The translations under genes were made by a program, and so were the position numbers. Below the pieces are notes generated by a model, which saw nothing but the letters and a program-made list of their open reading frames with translations, did no database searches and had not been told where the DNA came from. This document shows positions 51,225-62,961 of a stretch of 64,000 bases of DNA, in pieces; within the stretch, counting starts at the first letter, position 1; the number at the start of each line of letters is the position of its first letter. This stretch comes from Adineta ricciae. Taxonomy: Eukaryota; Rotifera; Eurotatoria; Adinetida; Adinetidae. Location of the stretch: assembly GCA_905250025.1 (NCBI GenBank), contig CAJNOJ010000243.1, positions 68,912 through 132,911 on the forward strand. The letters are read 5' to 3'.

Positions 51225-52107
51225 CATAGGGTGGTCAATAAGTTCTCGGAATTTTCTATATCTCTCTCGAACAATTGTAATTTCTCCGTTTTTTTGCATT
51301 ATATATTCGAGTTAGTTGGTGTGATATTATATAGAAAGTTTCATCATTCTAGCTGATTCTCTTGATATCCTAATGAGATAAATGTTGAGTAAAAAAATGG
51401 CTCCTTGGTTATTGACATTTGACAAAAAGATACAGCTGGCTATTCGCTAGTCTCTCTTTTACTCGTTTTACGGCCTAGTATACTGAATGCTTAGTTCAAG
51501 GTGAATATACTGCATTAGCCGTAGTTTCATTTGATTGTGTTCAGAGAATATGACAACGCTACTTATTACGTTGTTTAAAAGCCACTAAGTAGCCTCATGC
51601 ATAAAAATACGGTTTTATGAAGATAAATTTGATCTCGGTGAACTTTCGTACATTTAAATACTATAAATAGTTTTCTTAGCTGCTTTACAAATCATGCATA
51701 CCCAAAACCGGTCTAATGAACATAGACTGTTAACGCATTCTACGGTAGTTCGTACTATAGTCTACAAAACTCGTTTGCGAAAAGTTAGTTTCTCTCGCAA
51801 TAATAATGATGTTGAAGTTCGGTCGGATGTATATGAATTCTATCACACTAAATCTGTTTACTTTGTGATGGATTTATCAAGATTTCATGACCGAAAAGAT
51901 TAGTAAAATTTCACCAATAACCAAGGAGCCATTTTTTTACTCAACATTTATCTCATTAGGATATCAAGAGAATCGACAGCTAGAATGATGAAACTTTCTA
52001 TATAATATCACACCAACTAACTCGAATATATAATGCAAAAAAACGAGGAAATTACAATTGTCCGAGAGAGACATAGAAAATTCAGAGAACTTATTGACTA
52101 CCCTATG
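51225..52107. mobile_element. Mariner-like MITE (883 bp) with about 190-bp terminal inverted repeats
   Basis: Left arm 51225-51414 begins CATAGGGTGGTCAATAAG. The right arm 51915-52107 is its inverse, ending CTTATTGACTACCCTATG, with few mismatches. TA lies on both sides (51223-51224 and 52108-52109). The central 500 bp has only a short frame (51694-51903) without transposase motifs. Non-autonomous. Confidence 0.85.
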
Positions 52108-52109
52108 TA

Positions 52110-52675
52110 ATTCATAAGCTTGTTGTCTTTCAGCCGCTGTCAATAAATAAACCGGCGTTGCTTTCAGTGCGTCCAGTTTAATGGCGTGTTTGACGATATC
52201 GAAAGCCAGTTCATTTTTCTAAATGAAAGAAATATGAAAAACAAACAAGTGAATTCACGTGAAACATACGGAGCGAGTTGCAATAGCCATTTTAAAAATA
52301 TATACGGAAATCTTTTTCTATCAAATAGGCCTAATACATGTTGCAATGATAAACTATCGGCTATTTTTATTGAAAGAAAAGTAGTCTAATTTTCATGAAG
52401 AAAAGAAAACAATGGGAATAAAATATGAACGGACGTCGGTCACGGTTACATTTATAGAAAGACATCGTTTTAACACTTTCTGTAGAGAAAGAACGGCTGA
52501 GTCTTTTTTCTAACAGACTAATTAATCTAATTATCACGGGAGAGACAACTTCCACATAATCACTTAGATATGGCATCACAAGTAACGTTTCTACTAAAGG
52601 GACTCAATCAATAGTAATTTACCTACGATTACACGGTTTTGCTGACTAGTATGTTGGATAATCAGTAATGTGTTA
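52110..52675. other. Intergenic
   Basis: No gene recognised. Its short overlapping frames on both strands are typical of non-coding DNA. Confidence 0.35.
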
Positions 52676-52904
52676 CCCAGGTCGAACAATCCGGCACGGA
52701 AACGGCCAGTTCTGGTGACCGAATTTATTTGGTTTGGGCTGGAACCGACAGGAACATGTCAAAGCCAGTAGCCAGAAACGGTTGCTGCATTTCTCCATCG
52801 GATTTCTGACATTTCCAGGGCGGGTTCCGCTCAGGAATGGCGAGTTTCCTCAGGGATTTTGTCGGAAATTCATGGAATCCTGCTTCAGGAACCATCATCC
52901 TGGG
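52676..52904. mobile_element. CCCAGG...CCTGGG element (229 bp)
   Basis: CCCAGGTCGAACAATCCGGC ... AACCATCATCCTGGG. Close relative of 37960-38201, sharing AGGGATTTTGTCG, ATTCATGGAATCCTGCTTCA and the GAACATGTCAAA motif. Confidence 0.75.
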
Positions 52905-53043
52905 TTGAGAGATAGTATTATTATTCATGATGACATATTTATACTGTTTTGTTGAAACAGGTAAGAACAGATAACGATCCGTACTGCCGATGTAGAATTA
53001 ATGAGCACATAGATAAAAAAAAAAAGAAGAAATGATTGTCTTT

Positions 53044-53237
53044 CCAGGTCGATGAATCCCATACTCATATCCAACATAGGATTTTATCGAATCCTACAAG
53101 AATTCGGCGGATCCGAAACATGGATTTTCTAAGGGTCATCATAGAATATAGCTGAAAAGATCGGTTATAAAATTTGCAATAACCGACTGAATTTTTCCAG
53201 TCAGATCCGATCGGATCCAGCATCAGATTTGTCGACC
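53044..53237. mobile_element. Degraded member of the CCCAGG family
   Basis: Starts CCAGGTCGATGAATCCC and ends TTTGTCGACC. The interior (GATCCGAAACATGGATTTTC ... CAGATCCGATCGGATCC) matches 35632-35946 in inverted orientation. The outer CCTGGG is lost. Confidence 0.6.
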
Positions 53238-53239
53238 GA

Positions 53240-55190
53240 GAGCTATTTTCTTTCGAGATATCGCTCTCTTCTTTATTTTATTCGCTCTTCTGGAAATACC
53301 GATGAGCTTCGAGTTTACTGTAAGATAGATTCTAACCAAATCCAATCGTGAAGGAAAATACATTCGGTTACTGATGGATATCACTGAGTTTTACATATGA
53401 TACACGTTGCGAACGATTAGCTTCTAATCGTGAACTAGACGAAAATCATCAGCTGTCAAGTGTGATAAACATCTCATGTGGCGTTCAAGAATAATTCTGT
53501 GATTGTCATTTTATACTGAAACTCTGATCAGTTGCTAAGTTTTACCACTGTCACACTTCTCTTGTCTTTTAAAACATATTGGAAAAGAGATCTTTTCTGC
53601 ATGAATAAAAACTTCTTTCCTTTGTCTACTTTTGCTATATGTCCACTTTATTTATTCAAAAACGATGAAAGTGTTCATATTTGACTAATCCTCAAGACTT
53701 TCAGGATAGTTAATATACGCAATTGTTTCACTTCAAGATAGAACTGTAACTTGAAGGGCTATCCATTTCTGTCACTTATAGAAAGACTGATCACAAGCAT
53801 AGGGAAGAAATTTCGAACGTCCATCTCATTGTTCAGGAAATTTCATGATGCTTAATCACCGATACGTAAGTAGAAAATTGTCTCTATGTGGTTTATAGAC
53901 AGACGTCTGAGACATCTCCTCCAGTGTTATTTGGATCGGACAAGGAGAGAGAGTGAACCGAACATCGATGATCTCAATGAGCAAATATGGTTTATATCTG
54001 TTTTTCATCGATCCTCTACTTGTCCGAACTGTGTTGTATCGGATGCATCCAAATGTGTACAGATTGAATAAAGAAATAAGTAAGAATATCAATAAAGAGC
54101 ATCGTTGTCTAGAGATTTTTTTGAGGGTGAAAATGTGAAATCAATCACCTGAGCATGTCATCGAAAAGAACACATATAAATACAACCTTATGGTGTGATT
54201 TGTTGAGAAATCTAATCGATCTTTTTTTCGTATTCGTTGAATGGGCATCACATGTAGAGAATCTATAGTTGAAACTTTGACGATGATTGTTCTGAAGAAG
54301 ATGATTCTTCAACAATGTCGTGACAGTAGGCACTTGGTAAATCACATCCGAATAACAAGTATTTGCCTTAATTCTTCAATTTATACTGAGTTGTCATCAG
54401 TCCCAGCGTGTCGAAAGCAGAAAAGAAACATATTGATGAGAATCGATGCTATATTACTGTGCAAGAGAAATGTTATTATAGATGTAATATCCAAATATGT
54501 CTACAGAAATCCTCACAATGACATTACTGTTTAAGAAAGAGAGATTATTTGATACAATTACTCGAAAGATAGGTTCCATGTGATGTTAAACTGTTACGGA
54601 CTCATTGTTAGTACTATGCAGCCGGAATAGTACTGTTATCATCTAATCAAAAAGCTCAATATGACCTGTAGATAACTTCGAATTACCTGCAATTAGCAAA
54701 ACGAATCTTCTAGGTAGTGGTCGGTGTGGCCCCAATTAAACGACTTTCATCGATTGGGGATGAAGATTTCCTGTTAATTTCATCAATAGTGAACTATGAT
54801 TGGGATCTAAATCAATGAGACAAACGTACAGTTGCTGATTGAACCAAACTCTTTTTTCTCAGATCGAAAAATTTTGTGAATATTCACGGATTTTGAATTT
54901 CACTTTTCTGTGGACAAAGGATCGCTGTTAATCAATTCACTGATGTCGTGGAATAAGTCTAGGGGATGACTTACACCTTTTGCAGGGTAGAGTAGGGTAT
55001 AAGGTTACGAAAATTTTTAAAGGGCAGGTTGCATGTTAGGAATGTCATAACCTGTCAACTACGACGAATTTTGAACATAAAGTATTATCGACATCTGTTG
55101 TGAAGTTGTACACATAAAGAAAGAGAGTTTAAAAATACATTGTGTTCTTTTCTTTTCCTTTGTGATCGAAATACATTGAATGAAATTGAA
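53240..55190. other. Intergenic
   Basis: I find no exon with splice context or recognisable protein. Short frames up to 97 codons (for example 54241-54534) lack domain features. Confidence 0.35.
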
Positions 55191-55760
55191 CAGGAAAATA
55201 ATATATACGAAAGCGAAGTTTCGTATGAAAGATATTGATGATAAGTATAGGTCAACAGAAATTTTCATACCATTGGTTTTTTTAAAGTTTGGTCAAGAAA
55301 ATGAAAAGAAATTCTTGAGGATTTTGATTGATTAATCTGTGCATGAATGATTTAATATGATTTCGATGTTATTTAACGAAATCCAGAAAAGAGAAGAAAA
55401 TATAACATTTACCTTTCGTTCTCTTATCGATATATATATACTTTTCATCAATAAGAAAGGTTTCGTACAAATAAATAAAAAAGGTGAGAAGAAACACGAA
55501 TTATTAGGGGTGACTCGATTCCATTTGAATTTATATGTAGCTCCATCTTCTGTACAAGTTTTTATCTCCATTACATTTGGAAATCAAACGAATTGTTTTG
55601 ATTTGAAAAGAATTTTTTGTTTGTTGGAACGTGAATAAATGAATTACATTCCTCGATAACTGATTGATACATCGAATGCGCCAATAATAAAATCTTGTTC
55701 TTCTCCTTACACTCGGTAAACTTTGTTTGTTCTTCTTCTTATTTTTAGATAAGATTGATC
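55191..55760. other. PEPC upstream region (duplicated at about 50.1 kb)
   Basis: Contains a frame 55357-55638 that reads FHLNLYVAPSSVQVFI, partly conserved in the duplicate at 50.3-50.5 kb (with stops there). It could be a 3' exon of another gene or leader sequence. An acceptor-like TTATTTTTAG lies just before the PEPC ATG, so a non-coding first exon may be spliced on. Confidence 0.4.
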
Positions 55761-58529
55761 ATGGAAGATGAAATTCTTGAATTGTCCGATGATCAAAAAA
55801 CGATTCGATATCGATTTATTAGTCAAATCGCGAAAGAAAACAATAAAATCGCCGGTTATTTGAGAAAGATCTTTCATATTTCAACAAATGGTGATCGAAA
55901 AAAACGAATTGATGTTTATCAAAAGATTCTTGATGAATTACCATTTGGAAGTGTTGATCGAGAAAAATTATTGGAATATTATGCAAAAATTATGGATTTA
56001 GAACGTCGTGTTCGAAAATTCGTCAATGCAAAGATTTACAATGAAAAAATTGAAAATCCTCAAAGTACGGCAACTGCTGATCAATTCGATTATGTTCTCA
56101 AACGAATGTTCGAAGAAAATGTTGAACCAGAAATCGTGAAAAAATTCTACGATGAAAATGCTTTTGCTATTTTTAGTTTAACAATGCATCCAACAAATCC
56201 AACATCAATGGAATATACAATTAAAGGTGGAATTCGATTTGATAAATATTTAGATGATCAACAAGATTATACAGAACATTTAAAAATCATTCAAGATTTA
56301 CCTTTAGCAGGAAAAAAGAAAACAATTGAAGATGAAGTAAATGAAACAATTGCAATTCTTGATATGATTTATGAAACAGCACCAAAATTAAGAGAACAAC
56401 TTATTGATACATTGAAAAATTATCCAACTTATGAAAAAGTTCTTGATGTGAATATTCCGAGAATTCAAGCATCAATTTGGCCAGCAGGAGATGGTGATGG
56501 AAATGAAAATGCTGATATTAAAGCTCTTAAAAAAGCCATTCAACAATTAAAACAAAGAATTAAAGAATTATATTTAAATGATATTCAACAATTATCTTCA
56601 CAAAATAAAAATCATATTGAACAAAAATTAATTGAGAATTCTTATGAAACACCACAACAATTAATTGAAGATTTACAAAAACTTGAAAATACTGATGATT
56701 TAATTTATAAAGTTCGAACATTTCAATTTTATTATGCACAAATTGATATTCGACATAATGCCATTGATATTATGCAAACTTTACAACATTTATTAAAAGT
56801 CAATCAATTACATGATGATTTCTTATCTCTATCGTTGAAAGAACAAAAAGATTTGATTAATAAATGGTTAAATGATGAGAAAACCATTGACAAGTTAAAA
56901 TCAACGAATCAAGATGAATTAACGAAAAGTAATAAAACAGCTGGAAGAATCTTTGGTCGATTGAAATTAATTCCAAATGATTTGGATATTTTTAATAAAT
57001 TAATCATTGCAGAAACGAAATCGATTGTCAATGTTTTAGGTGTTTTTCTTCTTTTAAAAGCCACGGGAAATTGTGTTGCTGAAAAAGGAACAGTTCTCGA
57101 TATTGTCACATTAAGTGAATCAGTCAGTGATTTAAATCAATTACCAAATTTAATTTCTGAATTAATTGAAGATCCAATTTATCGAAAACATTTATCTTTT
57201 CGTGGAAAATTAATTCCAATGATTGCTAAAAGTGATACAGTAAGAAGAAATGGTCGTGGTGCTGAATCATCTCAAGAAGAAGCATTAGGAAAAGTTTATG
57301 CAATGGTTGAAGAATTTCGTTCAAAATATCCTGAATTAAAATATTTAACAATTAATGGTTTTAGTGGTGGTGGTGCTGCTTTACAACGTGGTGGTGGTCG
57401 AGTCACTGAAGTTCCACATAATAATGGACGTGTTGCACGATATTTTCATGCGAAAACAATTGGTCCATCATTATTAACAATTCAAGGTCATCAAATGCAA
57501 ATTCTTTTTTCTCCAACATCAATTTGTTTACATATGTTAGAATCTTTAATTGCACAAAATCTTCATGCTCGTGTTCAAACTGAATTGAAATCTGATGGAA
57601 CACATTATGTTCCACCACGACGTGCACCTGATGGATATGATCAAAATCATCATATTAATAATTTTCATCAAGCTTGTCAACAAATGAGACAAACTTATAC
57701 AGAATTTATGGGAAATCTTGATGATGATGAAAATCCTGAATCGGGAAATAATAGTTTTAACCAATTATTTGCAAATGCACCGTGGGTTTCGGTTATTTTA
57801 GGAAATCTCAGTTCGCGTCCATCGAAACGTGGTGCAACTGGATCGAATACAGATGAAATAACTGTAAGAAGTATTCGAGGTGATCAACCAAAATTATTAA
57901 ATAATCGAGCAATTACTGTTGAAAGAATTTCAGCACATAGTGGAACACATTTTTTAACTTATTTAAGTGTTTTTGAAGGTTTAAATTCAATTAATCGCAC
58001 AGAATTACATGATATGTATATTTGTGGCAAATCAGCACGAGATTTTATGAGAAATACAGCTTTATCATTACATATGACTGATTTTGATTTAGCTTGGGAA
58101 ACAATGATTGGAGAAAAAAGACCAAATAAAGAAGAATTAATGAAATTAGCCAAACAATTTGATCGAAAACAAAATACAAACAATTCTAATAAATCAATTT
58201 TAGCTTGGCTTGAATTTTATGCATTAGATGTAGCGAAATTAGTTCATAAATGTATTCTTGGTGAAGATCCAAAAGAAGATTTTAATTTACAAACACCATT
58301 AAAAGCAAGTTTTTCTAATTTAGCACAACAATTAGCAATTCGAGAAGAATCTGATGAATTTGGAAGATATGCTGAAGCTCAAATGACCAATTTTATTAAT
58401 CATAATTTAGATCATGTTTTAACAGAAAGAGAAATGATTACTTTACAATCATGTTATGCAGCTGCTGATGTTGTCAATGCACCAGAAGGTGGTTTAAATA
58501 TTGAATTAACAAGAAAAAAAATCAACTAA
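55761..58529 (+). CDS. Phosphoenolpyruvate carboxylase-like protein, intronless, probably horizontally acquired
   Basis: An uninterrupted frame of 922 codons, the length of bacterial and plant PEPC (about 880-970). Classical PEPC adds bicarbonate to phosphoenolpyruvate to make oxaloacetate. Aligned motifs: LTMHPTNPT (family LTAHPTE, catalytic His kept), WPAGDGDGNENAD (family WIGGDRDGNPNV), GKLIPMIAKSDT (family VMIGYSDS, Asp kept) and NGFSGGGAALQRGGGR (family FHGRGGSIGRGG). GNLSSRPSKRGATG matches the SRPAKR region. In the loop motif the family His and first Arg are Ser and Gly, while the second Arg remains. The PWIFAWTQ segment and the C-terminal RNTG are not recognisable. Catalysis is therefore uncertain. 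No introns and host-like AT-rich codons suggest an old transfer. The in-frame TTG at 55755 was rejected as start. Confidence 0.8.
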   Translation: MEDEILELSDDQKTIRYRFISQIAKENNKIAGYLRKIFHISTNGDRKKRIDVYQKILDELPFGSVDREKLLEYYAKIMDLERRVRKFVNAKIYNEKIENPQSTATADQFDYVLKRMFEENVEPEIVKKFYDENAFAIFSLTMHPTNPTSMEYTIKGGIRFDKYLDDQQDYTEHLKIIQDLPLAGKKKTIEDEVNETIAILDMIYETAPKLREQLIDTLKNYPTYEKVLDVNIPRIQASIWPAGDGDGNENADIKALKKAIQQLKQRIKELYLNDIQQLSSQNKNHIEQKLIENSYETPQQLIEDLQKLENTDDLIYKVRTFQFYYAQIDIRHNAIDIMQTLQHLLKVNQLHDDFLSLSLKEQKDLINKWLNDEKTIDKLKSTNQDELTKSNKTAGRIFGRLKLIPNDLDIFNKLIIAETKSIVNVLGVFLLLKATGNCVAEKGTVLDIVTLSESVSDLNQLPNLISELIEDPIYRKHLSFRGKLIPMIAKSDTVRRNGRGAESSQEEALGKVYAMVEEFRSKYPELKYLTINGFSGGGAALQRGGGRVTEVPHNNGRVARYFHAKTIGPSLLTIQGHQMQILFSPTSICLHMLESLIAQNLHARVQTELKSDGTHYVPPRRAPDGYDQNHHINNFHQACQQMRQTYTEFMGNLDDDENPESGNNSFNQLFANAPWVSVILGNLSSRPSKRGATGSNTDEITVRSIRGDQPKLLNNRAITVERISAHSGTHFLTYLSVFEGLNSINRTELHDMYICGKSARDFMRNTALSLHMTDFDLAWETMIGEKRPNKEELMKLAKQFDRKQNTNNSNKSILAWLEFYALDVAKLVHKCILGEDPKEDFNLQTPLKASFSNLAQQLAIREESDEFGRYAEAQMTNFINHNLDHVLTEREMITLQSCYAAADVVNAPEGGLNIELTRKKIN

Positions 58530-58737
58530 ACAATTTTATTTGGATTTTTATCATAGAATTCAAACAAATGATCAAACATCTTTTTTTTTTTCTTCTTCTC
58601 TTCTTTCATTATTCCAATCATAGTCTTATAGAGATTGTATTGAGATACCTTTACATAGATCTAGTTTCATATCTTTTTATGATTATTTGAAGAAAAGAAA
58701 ACCAATAAAAATCGATTTATTTTCCAAATCTTTGATT
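58530..58737. other. 3' flank of PEPC-like gene
   Basis: CAATAAAAATCG near 58703 may be the polyadenylation signal. The next gene converges on it. Confidence 0.4.
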
Positions 58738-58896
58738 TTAAAATAAAGAATTTCTTTCTCCACAAATATTTTCCAATTGATTTAAATGATTTAATTGATC
58801 AATATTACAAACATATAATAAACGTTTACCTGCATGTTCACTCACAGTCCATAATCCACCTGCTTTTCCATCGATTGTTGGCCAATGTGATAAATC
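58738..58896 (-). CDS. C-terminal coding fragment beyond an N, origin uncertain
   Basis: On the minus strand, left of the N at 58897, the frame reads LSHWPTIDGKAGGLWTVSEH, then AGKRLLYVCNIDQLNHLNQL to a stop. Reading frame relative to the MINDY-3 part can be kept through the N, but these residues do not match the MINDY-3 C-terminus as I know it. It may be the end of the same gene after a collapsed gap, or another gene. Confidence 0.35.
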   Translation of the reverse strand, partial: DLSHWPTIDGKAGGLWTVSEHAGKRLLYVCNIDQLNHLNQLENICGERNSLF

Positions 58897-58897
58897 N

Positions 58898-59441
58898 AAT
58901 TTCTTTTTTTAATAAATCAATTGTTTTTGTCATTAAACATGAATAAAGAAAAAAGTAAAACACCATAAGAATTTTTCCACATTTGAAGACGTGAGAAAAT
59001 TTGTTGTTTCAAATCAATATTGGATTGACAAAGAGAAAATTGAATTTTCTCATGAAATTCTTTAACTGTATAAGAAGGTTTATCATTGGAGAAATTTGCC
59101 AAATAGATTTTTTTATTGGATGATGATAATAAATGAAGAATTGATACAAGTGCATTTAGAAAATGAAGATCGATTTCATCTGATGATGCTTGTCGCCAAT
59201 TTTCATTACATCGTGAACAAAAGATTAATTCATTTAATAGATGTGCTTGAACTGTTGTTAAAACAGAACAAGGTCCACCTTCATGTTGAATAAATGCTGA
59301 TGGTTCATCAATAGAAAATTGAAATGATTGAGACCATCGTTCAAATATCGACATTTCAATATCATTTCCCCAGACAATATTAATTAATTCAGATGGTAAT
59401 TTAATCAATTCATTCGACGAACTGTTGATGTTTGTTACCAT
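58898..59441 (-). pseudogene. MINDY-3-like deubiquitinase, N-terminal half, with frameshift and N break
   Basis: MINDY enzymes are cysteine proteases that cleave Lys48-linked polyubiquitin. The start ELIKLPSELINIVWGNDIEM is followed by FERWSQSFQFSIDEPSAFIQ, the catalytic-Cys block HEGGPCSVLTTVQAHLLNEL and LQMWKNSYGVLLF. After this the family continues LYSxLxTKxIxxxKxEI. Here that continuation (LYSCLMTKTIDLLKKEI) exists only one frame over, because a run of six T on the coding strand (58949-58954) has one T too many. This could be a sequencing error in a homopolymer or a real frameshift. The rest, including the catalytic His region, is missing at the N (58897). Confidence 0.65.
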
Positions 59442-61810
59442 TCTAAATCCAGAACAAACGGAAGAAATTTTATTACTTGAAATGATTCAAGATTTTTTCC
59501 CCCTCTTTTCTTTTCCCGTATCGCAATCCTCTCGTCAAAGGTCGAAATTTCCACCAATCAATTTTCACTTACCAACCATTATTTAGTTATGAAATCTTTT
59601 GAAAATATTTTTATTTCGAAGTTTTTAATACTTCCAGTAGAATTCGAAAGAAATCTCATTTCTTTGATAGATGTCACTACATTCAAACAAACAATATATG
59701 ATGAGATAAATACATGTGAAAATGGTTTTAGTTGAAGAACTATTGAAATTGAAAACGTATAAAGACTTGATATATTTTATGTCGAACGACTAGAAACATT
59801 TTCATTCTTACATTACGCATCAAAGTGTTAGGAGAAAACTTGTCGTCTCTGAATAACAACAAATTTTCTAGGGTTTAAATTCAGGTAATCCATTATTATC
59901 TTCCCGATTCCTATTTATTGAAGGATTATCAAATCATATATGAAAAGACAAATCTTTTTGTTTATAGAAAAATGCGAAATAGTTATAGTAGATAAAAGAA
60001 AAAAAGAAATTTTTTGAAAAGATATTTACGTGATATTAGTAAAAAGAAGCGTATTTTTCTTATTATATCTTGTTGTTACCTGGAAACTATTCTCGTATTT
60101 ACGGATGGTTTAGTGTGCAACTTAATTACGCATCTCATTTTCTCTAATTAACAAACACAAAAGAAAGAACCGATGTTCCCAATAGAAATATTTTTCAATA
60201 TGATTTTTTGTTGATTATTACGGTAGGTCGATTGGTATATTCATGTAATAATTATATATAAAGACACTATATTATTATCTGTCGACTTTATTCGTTGTTA
60301 TTTATCTTCTTTAGATAGTAACATGAGTTTTATTCAAATGACATTCATCGAAGCAAGTATTAACTATGTCTTATGTATATATCTGTCTTGGTAATTTATT
60401 TTACAACTTTGACATGACATATTGTTGTCATGTTTTCGAGTATAACGAACGAATGAACGAACAACATTAATAATATTAATTATAGTTAGATATTGAAGAA
60501 AGAGATGTTATTATTTAGTATAGAATTTAAAGAACTGTTTGTAATTGATATTAGAATAGTGTGATACAACAGAAAAATTGATTTCTATTTAATTTAAGAT
60601 AATTTATGCATGATCAATGAAATGTAATTGGTATTTGTCAAAATAGTAATCGATTAAAATGAATTTTTTTTCTATGAGAAAACGTCAAGTACTTTGATTA
60701 AATATTAAAAAGAACGAGAATGTGTTTAATATGAAAGATGAATCTGTATATTATTTAATTGAATCATAGCATAAAAGATTTAATCTGGTTGAATGGTAAA
60801 GTATAAAGAATATTCTATATGATCTCGAATAATGTCAATGGTTTCTATAGATGAATGTCAAATTTAGTAATGAAACAAATTATTTTTATTCTGATGACAC
60901 TTTACAAGACAAAAAAATCTGTCATTTCAAATTGGTGATGATTTTAATTATTTCAAAAAATAGATTTTGTCAATTAATGACAAAAGATTTTCGAGGTTTC
61001 TGAGATTATTTAATTTGAAAACAGACATATATTCTCCAGGGATAATGTCATCTACTTGCAAGTAATCGTTATCATGTTCAAAAAAAAAAGTTTAACAATA
61101 AACAGAAATATTCCTTCTTTATCGTTTCTAACCATGTCAATTTTAAACATGAAATGCCATCAACATCCTCAATTATTTTCTCCTATTTTTTAATTATCTT
61201 GTCGAAGTCGAACAGAATCCGTGACAAACATACGATATTCTACTGATATAAATTGAAATCTTTTTTCCTTACTGTACTTATTAATTGAGATGAACTTCTT
61301 TGGAATCTTTTATTCTTTACAATTCTTTTCAGTTTATAAATAAAATAAATGTACCTGATTACATTTATATCTTAATCAGAATGATATCTTTTAGTCACGG
61401 AATCAATTAGAATAAGTATAAGTTACATTCTCGTTCACGAATAATTATAATGTTGAGAAAAAGAACAAAAACAATCATTAGAAAATGTTTGTAAATGAAG
61501 AATTTTTCGTAATATTATAGTTATTAAGTTAAAAAAATAAGGATAGTTCTGATGTGATTTTATTTGAATATAAAAGATAATATATTCAGTCTGAAATGAA
61601 TAAAATTGTTTCGTTATTGACAAACAATGAATATTTTTAGAATCTTCGAAAATGTCATTATTAGTCAATATATAAATTGTTATAATAGAAGATTTACAAT
61701 GAAAATAAAATCTGTAATTTATTGTCGAAATAAGAATTGAATTTAAATGGAGAAAAACAAGGAAAATATCACAAAAGGAGAAAAAAAAGAGAATAAGAAA
61801 TATGAATTGA
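59442..61810. other. Long intergenic AT-rich region
   Basis: No coding exon recognised. The 143-codon frame at 61435-61866 is composed of hydrophobic and Tyr-rich low-complexity residues and partly overlaps the 3' end of the next gene, so it was not taken as a gene. Confidence 0.4.
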
Positions 61811-62961
61811 TCATCTTGATGAACGTGTTTGATATCCTGATATATTTGGACTTCCATTATTAACAATTTTTAATAGACGTATACTTGAACTATCTGTTTG
61901 TGTATTTCTTCGTTGATGTTGACTCATATGTAAACCCAATGATCCAAGTGAATTTCGATGTTCAACTGTTAAATATGGTAAAAAGATATGAAAATGATGT
62001 AAACCAAGCATTTGAATAGCTGCTGAACGATAATGATTAACACCTAAGATGTATAAGAAAAAATTAATTCCCAATGCTGCGATATTNACGTCAATGATAC
62101 AGATGTTAATGTTCGAGTTAAGTTCGATTTTAAATGTTCATTTTTTTGTCCAACAATTTGTCGTGGTGCATGAATAACTTGTAAAATAGCTAAAAGAAAT
62201 ATTTATTATTTATAATAAAAGAATTCAAATTATTTTCTTAATTTACCTGCATTACTTGCAATTAAGATAACACCTGGTAAAAGTGTATAACAAAGTAAAT
62301 GAAAAATATAAATTTTCCATTGAACATATAAGAGAACAGTGAATTGTTTGTGAGAAGGTGAAATTCGACATTGACAATTAAAATGATCTGAAGTATTTTG
62401 TGTTTCATTTGAATAAAATTTGCCTGTAAATGCTGCACTATAACGATAACCCGATTTACGACAAATCCATTGTTGATAAATTAAATGTGGAATATTAATT
62501 ATAAGTGAAAAACAAATTAAAAAATAAATAATTCGTTTTGCACATTGTAAATTACAAATTTTTCGTGATAAATTTGGCCATTGTTTAGCCCAAGGATCAC
62601 ATAATAAAATTAAACGATCAAATGTTAAACCCACAATAGTCCAACATGCAAGTAAAACAGTAACATGACTTGAATATTCATAAATTTTACAAAGTATTGT
62701 TGATCGAAAATTTAAAATATTTATTGCAAATAAATAAACAAGTAAATTATTTAATGATTGTAAACATTCAAATAATAAAGAAATAAAATCAAATATAGCC
62801 AATGCACGAAGATATTGAACAAATGAATGTTGAGGTAATGCAAAACGACAAACAACCAAAAAACATATCAAATTTCCAATTAAACCAATCACACCAAAAC
62901 ATAATGTACCTAAAGGATTTTTCAAAAGACATATGAAACTTTTGATTAGTTCTTCCGTCAT
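61811..62961 (-). CDS. Rhodopsin-like GPCR with TM6 missing at an N
   Basis: Exon 1 (62961..62247) encodes TM1 (LCFGVIGLIGNLICFLVVCR), TM2 (YLRALAIFDFISLLFECLQS), TM3 with the disulphide Cys (TILCKIYEYSSHVTVLLACW) ending LTFDRLILL, TM4 and a long glycosylated loop 2 (NET, NTS). TM5 (HLLCYTLLPGVILIASNAG) follows. The exon from 62189 continues AILQVIHAPRQIVGQKNEHL and LTRTLTSVSLT up to an N at 62087. Right after the N the frame shifts and TM7 follows (IAALGINFFLYILGVNHYR), then a Ser/Arg-rich tail ending YQTRSSR. Most of TM6 and loop 3 are lost at the N, so the break looks like a collapsed gap. Ligand class unknown; it resembles invertebrate neuropeptide-type orphans. Confidence 0.75.

Noticed and set aside
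55755-55760. Upstream start of the PEPC-like gene at TTG (55755)
   Set aside because: A eukaryotic start at TTG is unlikely. The ATG at 55761 is two codons downstream and directly follows an acceptor-like TTTTTAG region.
61435-61866. 143-codon minus-strand frame rich in Phe, Tyr and Ile
   Set aside because: Low-complexity translation of AT-rich DNA overlapping the 3' end of the GPCR. No domain is seen.
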